Shown piece after piece: positions 1-7,050 of a DNA stretch of 64,000 bases; within the stretch, counting starts at the first letter, position 1, and each line of letters starts with the position of its first letter. Both the position numbers and the translations under genes were made by a program. The notes under the pieces are model-generated. The model was not told where the DNA came from and did not search any database. It saw only the letters and a program-made list of their open reading frames with translations. Origin of the DNA: Thalassospira sp. TSL5-1 (GTDB lineage Bacteria; Pseudomonadota; Alphaproteobacteria; Rhodospirillales; Thalassospiraceae); NCBI RefSeq assembly GCF_001907695.1, contig NZ_KV880638.1, positions 434,882 to 498,881 of the forward strand, written 5' to 3'.

Positions 1-17
1 ATGTGATGTTTCTGACC

Positions 18-590
18 TCAGTCATCTTCTTCTGGCATGCGGTCGTAATAGTCATCCCATTCTTCTTTTGTTGGGTAATTGGGCATGTTTTTTATGTCGT
101 TCTTTATCATTTCTTCAATTTCGTCGACAGATACCTGATCAATAAGGAATTGGCGCAATTTTTCTTGAGTAGCTTCTAGGGATGACTCCGTCATATCCGA
201 GCATAGAACGATTTGTTCGATATCTTTACTATTATCAGGAAGACGTCGATAATTCACATAATAGACAAATGGATAATAAGCTGAAAATCGCTCATCTCCC
301 TTTGCATTGGCCAATAAAGGGTAGTTGTTGAAATTTTCAGTCAGGGTAATGCGGGCCCCTCTATTGAGCGAGGGCACCCAGAAATCGATCATCACCGGAT
401 TATGGAAGGGCTCCGGTCCGTTATCGCGCTCGCAATCCTGCAAGGGTACGCATTTTAGTGAAAGCTCTTCGCCTATTGTTTCTCTGACAAGCTGTTGCCA
501 GAAATCGCTCAGCAACTGAAATGAAGCATCATTTTTCCGAAAGTCGGAAAACGGAAAAAGGAGATGTTTTTTATAATCGGAAATTTTCAT
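18..590 (-). CDS. Hypothetical protein, tandem paralogue 1
   Basis: I do not recognise this family. The product is 190 residues from the start chosen to match its paralogue at 789-1361; an in-frame start at 665 would add 25 residues. There is no signal peptide or membrane segment. The protein is probably cytosolic, with a very acidic C-terminus (about residues 155-190) rich in Asp, Glu, Tyr and Trp. The two copies are about 79% identical by hand alignment. The most conserved block is roughly residues 50-88, containing QDCERDNGPEPFHNP and FWVPSLNRGARITLTE. Both copies point leftwards, so a partner gene could lie beyond the window edge. The small acidic character and local duplication are seen in immunity proteins of contact-dependent toxins, but nothing here proves that. 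Confidence 0.75.
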   Translation of the reverse strand: MKISDYKKHLLFPFSDFRKNDASFQLLSDFWQQLVRETIGEELSLKCVPLQDCERDNGPEPFHNPVMIDFWVPSLNRGARITLTENFNNYPLLANAKGDERFSAYYPFVYYVNYRRLPDNSKDIEQIVLCSDMTESSLEATQEKLRQFLIDQVSVDEIEEMIKNDIKNMPNYPTKEEWDDYYDRMPEEDD

Positions 591-788
591 CGTTTTCTTA
601 CAAATTTTGGAATAAAACCATGCTGTTGGAGTCAAATATATTTCCCCTTCGCCCGGGTTTTCCAATTGGATCTTTGGAATTTTTTCCGGAAAATTATGGG
701 TCGGAATGCGGTCTGTACAAATACAAAATATCGTTTTTTCAATCGGGAAATAATCTCCGATTGCCGCAGGTATGTGATATTTCTGACC

Positions 789-1361
789 TTAGTACTCATC
801 TTCTGACATCCGGTCCCAATAGTCATCCCACTCTTCTTTCGTTGGGTAATTAGATTTTTCTTTTATTCTTTTATTTATCATCTCCTCGATTTCGTCGACA
901 GAGATCTGATCAACAAGGAATTCGCGCAATTTTTCTTGAGTAGCTTCGAGGGACGACTCTGCCATATCCGAGCATAGAACAATCTGGGGGATGTCTTTGC
1001 TATCGTCAGGCAGGCGCCGGAAAGTCATATAATAGATAAAAGGATTATAGGCGGTAAATCGCTCATCTCCCTTGGCATTGGCCTGTAAGGGGGAGTTATC
1101 GAAATTTTCAGTCAGGGTGATACGGGCCCCTCTATTGAGCGAGGGCACCCAGAAATCGAACATCACCGGATTATGGAAGGGCTCCGGTCCGTTATCGCGC
1201 TCGCAATCCTGCAATTGGACGCATTTTCTCGATAGTTCCCCGCCCAGTGACTCTCTGACAAGCTGTTGCCAGAAATCTATCAGCAACTGAAATGAAGCAT
1301 CATTTTCCCGGAAATCGGCAAAGGGGAATAGCGGATGATTTTGGTAATCGGAAATGTTCAT
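789..1361 (-). CDS. Hypothetical protein, tandem paralogue 2
   Basis: This is the second 190-residue copy, beginning MNISDYQNH and preceded by an AAGAG-like ribosome site. It aligns without gaps to the copy at 18-590, with about 39 substitutions. These cluster near residues 100-120 and 160-190 and leave the central PEPFHNP and SLNRGARITLTE block intact. Even conservation with scattered conservative changes suggests both copies are or recently were functional. A 198-base AT-rich spacer separates the two, and no promoter or terminator is obvious in it. Function unknown; it has no motif I can tie to catalysis. Confidence 0.78.
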   Translation of the reverse strand: MNISDYQNHPLFPFADFRENDASFQLLIDFWQQLVRESLGGELSRKCVQLQDCERDNGPEPFHNPVMFDFWVPSLNRGARITLTENFDNSPLQANAKGDERFTAYNPFIYYMTFRRLPDDSKDIPQIVLCSDMAESSLEATQEKLREFLVDQISVDEIEEMINKRIKEKSNYPTKEEWDDYWDRMSEDEY

Positions 1362-1533
1362 TGTTTGCTCTTCATATGCCGGGGCGGTTTTTGGGTATGC
1401 GAAGGGATGCGGGTATGAAACCTGTCAGGTTGGGCAAAATTATGATTTTCGGCTCGTCTGGCTTGAGCTGCGTCGGGCATTCTGTCACTTTGTCGGTATC
1501 TTGTTTTCAATCCTATTAAATGCAGGAAAATCC

Positions 1534-1812
1534 ATGCTGTTTTACATCCGTTGTGTTGATAAACCCGGCCATCTTCATGTCCGCAAAGCCAACCGTGATG
1601 CCCATCTGGCCTATATCAAGGAGGGGTATGCCGATAAAATCGTTGCCGCGGGGCCGACCCTGGATCCTGATCTTGAAGGCATGAATGGATCGGTTTTCAT
1701 TATCGAGCTGGAAGACATGGCCGCCGCCGAAGCCCTGGCGGCAAATGATCCCTATGCCAAGGCGGACCTGTTTGAATCGGTGGTAATCCGACCGTTTAAA
1801 AAGGTTTTCTGA
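1534..1812 (+). CDS. YciI family protein
   Basis: This 92-residue protein has the compact ferredoxin-like alpha/beta fold pattern of the YciI family (YCII domain across the whole length). It opens with MLFYIRCVDKPGH, and the family's conserved His and Asp positions appear in AHLAYIKEG and GPTLDPD. YciI proteins are small cytosolic dimers, mostly of unknown reaction, with some linked to dehalogenation or stress. The start at 1534 follows an AGGA site and fits the family length; the reading frame extends further upstream but the extra residues do not look like YciI. It ends 3 bases before the EVE-domain gene, so YciI, EVE and Rieske genes probably form one operon, a common neighbourhood in alphaproteobacteria. 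Confidence 0.9.
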   Translation: MLFYIRCVDKPGHLHVRKANRDAHLAYIKEGYADKIVAAGPTLDPDLEGMNGSVFIIELEDMAAAEALAANDPYAKADLFESVVIRPFKKVF

Positions 1813-1815
1813 TTA

Positions 1816-2229
1816 ATGGCGTACTGGCTGATCAAAACGGAACCGTCAAGCTGGTCATGGGATGATCAGGTGGCGAAGGATGTTGAGGGTTGGGACGGGG
1901 TACGCAATTATCAGGCGGCGAATAATCTGCGGGCGATGAAAATCGGCGATCAGGCGTTTTTCTATCATTCGGTGAAAGAAAAAAGCATCGTTGGCATTGT
2001 CGAAATTGTGCGCGAGGCCTATCCGGACCCAAGCGATGCCAAGGGAAAATTCGTGCAGGTGGATGTCAAAACCGTCAAGCCATTTGCCCGACCGGTTACG
2101 CTGGATGCCATCAAGGCCGATCCGCAATTTTCCGAACTGGCTTTGCTCAAACAATCGCGCCTGTCGGTTTTGCCGATTGATGATGTTTCCTGGAAGGAGA
2201 TTTGCGAGATGGGCGGAGTAACACCATGA
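1816..2229 (+). CDS. EVE domain-containing protein
   Basis: The 137-residue product is a single EVE domain, related to eukaryotic thymocyte nuclear protein 1 and to the YTH/PUA-like folds. The N-terminal YWLIKTEPSSWSWDDQ, then WDGVRNYQAANNLRAM and GDQAFFYHS, are family hallmarks. EVE domains are thought to bind modified bases in DNA or RNA, but the bacterial ligand and role are not settled. The stand-alone EVE between a YciI and a Rieske gene fits a housekeeping context rather than a restriction locus. The stop overlaps the next start by 4 bases (ATGA), which suggests translational coupling. Confidence 0.93.
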   Translation: MAYWLIKTEPSSWSWDDQVAKDVEGWDGVRNYQAANNLRAMKIGDQAFFYHSVKEKSIVGIVEIVREAYPDPSDAKGKFVQVDVKTVKPFARPVTLDAIKADPQFSELALLKQSRLSVLPIDDVSWKEICEMGGVTP

Positions 2230-2573
2230 GCCGCCTTGCCCCCGAAGGCACGATTTTATGCGCGTTAAGTGACCTGGATGCCACAGGGGCCAAGGGCCTG
2301 TTTGTGGGAGAAGGGGCGGCACGGCAGAATATTTTTGTCGTGCGTGATGGCGATGCCGTGTTTGGCTATGTCAATAGCTGCCCGCATATCGGTGTGCCGC
2401 TGGAATTTGAGCCCGATGAATTCATTAGCGAGTTTGGCGGTGAAATTTTGTGTTCCACCCACGGCGCACGATTTCGCATTGAAGACGGGTATTGTGTTTC
2501 AGGGCCCTGCAGTGGGGATGCGCTGGAGCCAGTAGCCGTGCGGATTGAGGACGATAACGTGGTTCTGGCCTAA
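2226..2573 (+). CDS. Rieske (2Fe-2S) domain protein
   Basis: This 115-residue protein is a free-standing Rieske ferredoxin domain. The cluster ligands are visible as CPH (near residue 50) and CSTH (near residue 75), separated by about 21 residues. It has no signal peptide and is probably a cytosolic electron-transfer protein of the NirD/ferredoxin-component type; its redox partner is not evident. The ATG at 2226 is chosen because it overlaps the preceding stop (ATGA). It ends the YciI-EVE-Rieske operon and is followed by a strong terminator. Its last 43 codons are repeated, diverged, at 6341-6472. Confidence 0.9.
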   Translation: MSRLAPEGTILCALSDLDATGAKGLFVGEGAARQNIFVVRDGDAVFGYVNSCPHIGVPLEFEPDEFISEFGGEILCSTHGARFRIEDGYCVSGPCSGDALEPVAVRIEDDNVVLA

Positions 2574-2623
2574 AACCAGCAAGCTTGTCTTGTGATTTTT
2601 GTCTGCCACGTAACGGTTTGATG

Positions 2624-2667
2624 AATATGGCGATGCCTATCTGATAGGGCATCGCCATATTTTTTTG
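2624..2667 (+). terminator. Rho-independent terminator after Rieske gene
   Basis: A 14-base perfect stem (2624-2637 with 2648-2661) is followed directly by a T run. A near copy of this hairpin follows the duplicated Rieske fragment at 6514-6555. Confidence 0.92.
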
Positions 2668-2939
2668 TGCCATGACGATTTTTTTCAATTTATATCTCGG
2701 GCGATTCATTGGAGGGGTCATAATTTTTTAAAAACTGTAAAATTTTAACTCATTGATATATATAAATAATTTTTTGATATTCATAGATATTTGGCTTAAA
2801 AAAATGTGACTTTTTTTTATTTTCTTGATTGGTGTGATCTTTTTTTGAAATAGTCGTCGGGCGACCAGGGAGTGAGTTTAATGTTTTTGCATTTATGGTC
2901 GCATCACGCGGGGAAATTTAATTTACAGGTTTACTTAAA
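2668..2939. other. AT-rich leader of autotransporter 1
   Basis: No gene is seen. The stretch from about 2720 to 2870 is strikingly AT-rich, with long T runs, against a GC-rich background. A 14-base string, TTATTTTCTTGATT (2817-2830), recurs in the leader of the second autotransporter at 6792-6805 and could be a promoter or regulator site. This is inference from conservation only. Confidence 0.5.
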
Positions 2940-5900
2940 ATGATTTCATTCACGCCTGCGTCTCGGCGCCAGATGCGTTGTGCTACAATGATGCTACTGG
3001 CTTCGACAGCGCTGACATGTTTTGTCCACGGGCCTGCATATGCCGCGCCGGATGAATATGTTCTTGATACGGGAACGGACACATTTAGCAGTGCCCAAAC
3101 CAAGACCAAGTTCACCGTTGGCGAAACCGGCACGGCGGTTTTGAATGTGACTGACGGCGCGTCAATGACTGTTACAGGTGATGATATTATTCTTGGCAAT
3201 CAGAATGGCAGTTCTGGCACATTGAATACATCGGGTACGGTTACCCTTACGACCAACCGGTTTTATGTTGGCATATATGGAAACGGCGCGGTGAACGCGA
3301 CGGATGGCACCACGATTAATTTGTCGGGCGCCAACAGCGTTTTGTATGTTGGCTATGATATTGGGGCGGTTTCAACCTTCAGTCTGGCAGGCAGCTCGTC
3401 GAGCATCGACGGATATGACATGCGAATTGGGTGGGCCCAGACCGGTACAGGTACCGTCACTTTCAAGGAGGGTGCCGACGCGACATTCAGGGACGACGTT
3501 GTTCTTGGCAATAGTTCCGTCGATGCCAGCGGAACCCTGAATGTCGAGGGCTCTGGCAGTACGCTGACGGCATCCGTTTTCACAATTGGTAATGTCGGTA
3601 ATGGAACAATGACCATTTCTGACGGCGGCACAGTCACAGCGGCAGAGCAAACGAGTACTTCGGTATCGGATAAGGGAGTGGTTTTTGTTGCGCGTGGTGA
3701 TGCTTCGACCTCGGCAGTGACGGTTACCGGTGATGGATCCGAGCTTGCAGCGGTTAGTTTTTATGCGGGTGAAAATGGGAAAGCCACCATCGAGATTCTT
3801 GATGGTGGCAAATTAACCCTGAGTGATTTGCTTGAGATTGGCAGAAATAAGACATCCGTCAGTACTGTAACCGTTTCTGGAAAATCATCGACCGATACTG
3901 CGTCGTCGGTTACCACCAATCGTATTACAGTTGGGAATTTTGGTACCGGAACTTTAATTATCAAGGACGGCGCAACTGTTTCGGGCGGTGCGAATGTTTC
4001 GGTTGGTTTAAGTAAAGACAGTAACGGTACGCTTACCGTTAGCGGCAGCGGGTCGAAACTTGCCCTGACCGCAGGTGGCAGTCTTTATATCGGTAATAAT
4101 GGCACTGGTAATGCGACCGTTTCGTCTGGCGGTGTTATCGAAGTGCCAGACGATATTTATCTTGGGTATCATAATCCAACCAGTGATTCGGTTTCGGCAA
4201 GTACCGGGGTTGGTACTTTGCTGGTGACCGGAGCAGGGTCGAGTGTTTCAGCAACCAGATTAGAAGTTGGTAGGTCAGGAACGGGCACGTTGACGTTGGC
4301 CGATGGCGGCGCTGTGACCGTCAATAGCGGCACCGGCACGCTTGATATCGCCAAATCTTCCGGTTCGACGGGTACGCTGATTATTGGTGCTGCCGCCGGA
4401 AGTGACGCGGTTGCAGCGGGGACATTGAACGCGGCCACGGTGGCCTTTGGCTCCGGGCTTACGGGTTCAGAAACCAGCACCGGCAAGATCGTATTTAACA
4501 TTACCAATACAGATTACACGTTTGCCTCCAACATCACCGGTGCCGGTAGCGTTGATATCGAGGCCGGGACGGTGAACCTGACGGGCACGTCATCGACCTA
4601 TACAGGGGCGACCACGGTTAATGGTGGCACGCTGAATATTGCGGGTTCGATTGCCTCTGTCGTTTCCATCAATAACGGGGCGTTTCTGACGGGTAAGGGT
4701 ACAATTGGCGGACTGTCGGTTAATTCCGGTGGTACGGTCAGCCCCGGCGGGAACACCATTGAAACCCTGAATGTTTCGGGGGATACCACGTTTAAAAGCG
4801 GGTCGGTTTATGTTGTGCAGGTCGATGATACGTCCAGTGACTCGATTGCCATCACCGGCGGTGCCACGATTGAAAACAATGCAACGGTGAAGCTGTCGGC
4901 ATTGAATGGTGACAATTCCAGCATTGCGGTGGACAAGAAATACACCATTGTTTCAACCACAACCGGCGTTACCGGGGAGTTTAACCGCATCAGCAAGTAT
5001 TCTGCCTATTTGCAGGATGAGATGACCTATGAGGACAATAAAGTTTACCTGACACGGACCCGTAATGGTCAGGCGCTGGCGGTGCAGACCACCACGCCGA
5101 ACGAAGGGGCCACGGCAGGTGCGGTTGACAGCCTGAGTAACGGCAACGCCCTTTATGATGCGGTTGTGCAGTTGCAATCAGGGCAAACATCAGGTGCCTT
5201 TGACCAGCTTTCAGGCGAAGTTCATGCCTCCACGGCTTCAACGATTGTGACCAATGCCGGTATGTCACGGGCCGCGGTTAATAATCGTATCCGGGATTCT
5301 TTTTCAGGTGGTGGCGTGAATTCGGCGCCCCTGGTTGCCTCGAATGACGACAATATGGATGGCTTGCTGGGCAAGGAAAAAACAACCCAGGTCTGGATGA
5401 GCAATTTTGGCAGCTGGAGCACGACGTCAGGCGGAAGCCAGGCCCATGACACGACCACGCGTGGGGGTGGTTTCATGATTGGTGCGGATACGAAGGTGCT
5501 TGATGACTGGCGCTTTGGTGTAGCGACCGGTTTTGGCCGTGACTCGATCCAGGACAAGAATGTGTCCTCCAGTGCGATGGTTGACAGTTACTATCTGGCG
5601 GCATATGGCGGCACCGAGATCCAGGCAACGTCATTGCGTTTTGGTGCGTTGCATGCTTTCCAGAAAATTGATGCCAAACGGTCGGTGGCATTTGCCGGTT
5701 TCACCGATAATCTGACGTCAGATTATGATGCCCAAACCACACAGCTTTTTGCCGAGGGGGCGTTGCGCATCAAACATCAGGAATCGCGCTTTGAGCCGTA
5801 TCTCAACCTGGCTGTTGTTCATTCCAAAGTGGATGGTTTCCAGGAAAAGGGTGGGGCCGCAGCCCTGACCTCGAGTTCGCAAACCGACAATCGGCTGTTT

Positions 5901-6209
5901 AGCACGCTTGGTCTGCGCTATGGGCATGATCTGGCAATTGATAGCTGGGGCCTGTCCGGTCAATTGACGGCCGGTTTGGGCTGGCGTCATGCTTATGGTG
6001 ATATGTCGCAGGACGCGACACTGTCATTTAACGGTTCAAACAGCTTTACGGTCAGCAGTGCAGCGGATTCCCGCGACAGCGCGGTGCTTGAGGCCGGGGT
6101 TGGTGTTGATATTGCCCAGGATACAACTGTATCCCTGAACTATAATGGCGATTTCAGCAAGGATACCCGTGAAAACACCTTGTCGGCAAAGCTGGCAGTC
6201 AAGTTCTGA
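2940..6209 (+). CDS. Autotransporter with T5SS-type repeats (copy A)
   Basis: This 1089-residue type Va autotransporter is probably displayed on the outer membrane. Residues 1-36 form a signal peptide (RR near 9-10, hydrophobic core, AYA cleavage site). Residues about 37-465 are tandem, glycine-rich repeats of the T5SS/PEP-CTERM-associated type (recurring GTGTLTV..DGG patterns), expected to form a beta-helix. Residues about 466-740 form a stalk with autotransporter-associated beta-strand repeats, for example TYTGATTVNGGTLNIAG. The last 270-280 residues are the beta-barrel, ending in Phe (AKLAVKF). From residue about 469 on it matches the copy at 7051-10557 with about six substitutions, while the head differs. 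No ribosome site stands out before the ATG at 2940; another in-frame ATG lies at 2973. Ligand or host target is unknown. Confidence 0.92.
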   Translation: MISFTPASRRQMRCATMMLLASTALTCFVHGPAYAAPDEYVLDTGTDTFSSAQTKTKFTVGETGTAVLNVTDGASMTVTGDDIILGNQNGSSGTLNTSGTVTLTTNRFYVGIYGNGAVNATDGTTINLSGANSVLYVGYDIGAVSTFSLAGSSSSIDGYDMRIGWAQTGTGTVTFKEGADATFRDDVVLGNSSVDASGTLNVEGSGSTLTASVFTIGNVGNGTMTISDGGTVTAAEQTSTSVSDKGVVFVARGDASTSAVTVTGDGSELAAVSFYAGENGKATIEILDGGKLTLSDLLEIGRNKTSVSTVTVSGKSSTDTASSVTTNRITVGNFGTGTLIIKDGATVSGGANVSVGLSKDSNGTLTVSGSGSKLALTAGGSLYIGNNGTGNATVSSGGVIEVPDDIYLGYHNPTSDSVSASTGVGTLLVTGAGSSVSATRLEVGRSGTGTLTLADGGAVTVNSGTGTLDIAKSSGSTGTLIIGAAAGSDAVAAGTLNAATVAFGSGLTGSETSTGKIVFNITNTDYTFASNITGAGSVDIEAGTVNLTGTSSTYTGATTVNGGTLNIAGSIASVVSINNGAFLTGKGTIGGLSVNSGGTVSPGGNTIETLNVSGDTTFKSGSVYVVQVDDTSSDSIAITGGATIENNATVKLSALNGDNSSIAVDKKYTIVSTTTGVTGEFNRISKYSAYLQDEMTYEDNKVYLTRTRNGQALAVQTTTPNEGATAGAVDSLSNGNALYDAVVQLQSGQTSGAFDQLSGEVHASTASTIVTNAGMSRAAVNNRIRDSFSGGGVNSAPLVASNDDNMDGLLGKEKTTQVWMSNFGSWSTTSGGSQAHDTTTRGGGFMIGADTKVLDDWRFGVATGFGRDSIQDKNVSSSAMVDSYYLAAYGGTEIQATSLRFGALHAFQKIDAKRSVAFAGFTDNLTSDYDAQTTQLFAEGALRIKHQESRFEPYLNLAVVHSKVDGFQEKGGAAALTSSSQTDNRLFSTLGLRYGHDLAIDSWGLSGQLTAGLGWRHAYGDMSQDATLSFNGSNSFTVSSAADSRDSAVLEAGVGVDIAQDTTVSLNYNGDFSKDTRENTLSAKLAVKF

Positions 6210-6225
6210 TTTGTTGATCGAAATA

Positions 6226-6305
6226 GGGTGTGTGCCGGAGGTGCCGGTACACACCCTTTGACATATGATGATCATCACAAAGTCCCCGAGAATTGCGGGG
6301 ACTTT
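6226..6305 (+). terminator. Twin hairpin terminator of autotransporter 1
   Basis: Two hairpins lie in series: 6226-6256 (13-base stem, one G-T pair) and 6279-6305 (10-base perfect stem with T-rich tail). The same pair follows the second autotransporter. Confidence 0.8.
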
Positions 6306-6340
6306 GTTGTATCAGGTTGTCGTCAGCCTGTTTTGGTCGT

Positions 6341-6472
6341 GAAACTTTGTGTTCCACCCACGGCGCACGATTTTGCATTGAAGACGGGTATTGTGTTTCA
6401 GGGCCCTGCAGTGGGGGTGTCATGGAGCCGGTTTCTGTGCGAATTCAGGGTGATGACGTGGTGCTGGCCTAA
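6341..6472 (+). pseudogene. Truncated Rieske gene fragment
   Basis: This segment aligns without gaps to the last 129 bases plus stop of the Rieske gene at 2226-2573. Read in the matching frame it keeps 43 codons and the stop, including the second half of the cluster motif (CSTHG), but lacks the first ligand pair (CPH), any start and any ribosome site. It therefore cannot make a working Rieske protein. It is the left scar of the duplication that produced the second autotransporter. An Arg of the intact gene is Cys here (CSTHGARFC), and the substitutions in the last third fit relaxed constraint. Confidence 0.88.
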
Positions 6473-6513
6473 TTTTATTGGGGCCTGTGTGCTTCTTTAA
6501 CGGCAAAATCGAA

Positions 6514-6555
6514 AAAATGGCGATGCCTGATTGAGACAGGCATCGCCATTTTTTT
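6514..6555 (+). terminator. Duplicated Rieske terminator
   Basis: A 16-base perfect stem (6514-6529 with 6537-6552) ends in a T run. The core GGCGATGCC matches the terminator at 2624-2667. With no intact gene upstream, its present use may only be to insulate the second autotransporter. Confidence 0.88.
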
Positions 6556-7050
6556 GCGAATGACCGGGAGGCGACTCGTGTCAAAGGTGCGATATGGCTG
6601 TTTGTTCAGTGTTTAGGTCTCTGTGTGTGTTTCTATCAAGACTGTTGAATGTTTTTTCGGATGCGTGATTTTTTTCCAGAATCTAAAAGTTATTAATCTT
6701 AAGTATATATTATCTGCTCTCAATAATAGGTTTTAAGTAGAGATTTTCCTGTAGATTTTTGAGGGATGATTTTTTCCTTTTGAAGGTGAAATTATTTTCT
6801 TGATTTATCTCTTTCATGGAAATAGCTAATTAAGTGTATCTGGGGGAAGTTAGATTTAATGTGTGGTCTATCAATGGCTTTTGCACGTTTTTGACTATAT
6901 TCATGCGTATGGCTTGAATGGTTTCTTCTGAGCACGGATCAGCTTTTATCCTGCACATTTTGTATTGCGGGTAGGGCCTTTATTTGTGTCGTCAGAGTAA
7001 GAATTTAATTTCTTCATATGGCTTTTGAAAATATTCACACGGGGATCAGA
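6556..7050. other. Long AT-rich leader of autotransporter 2
   Basis: I see no gene in these 495 bases. From about 6640 to 6860 the DNA is much more AT-rich than its surroundings. It shares TTATTTTCTTGATT (6792-6805) with the other autotransporter leader but is otherwise longer and different, so the two genes may be expressed under different conditions. Confidence 0.5.

Larger units (their letters stand above)
1..1361. repeat. Tandem duplication of a 771-bp unit
   Basis: Two copies of the same gene lie head to tail, offset by exactly 771 bases: stops at 18 and 789, aligned starts at 590 and 1361. A short stretch just past each stop is also shared (about 3-17 and 774-788), so the duplication includes flanking DNA. 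The left copy reaches the window edge, so more copies could lie outside. Confidence 0.9.
2442..6305 (+). repeat. Segmental duplication, copy A
   Basis: Copy A runs from the 3' end of the Rieske gene through its terminator, an AT-rich leader, the first autotransporter and the twin hairpins behind it. Copy B (6341-10654) repeats this order. Similarity is patchy: clear in the Rieske tail (129 bases, no gaps, offset 3899), in the terminators, and very high from about 4344 to 6305 (offset 4348). It is low in the passenger region. Confidence 0.88.
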
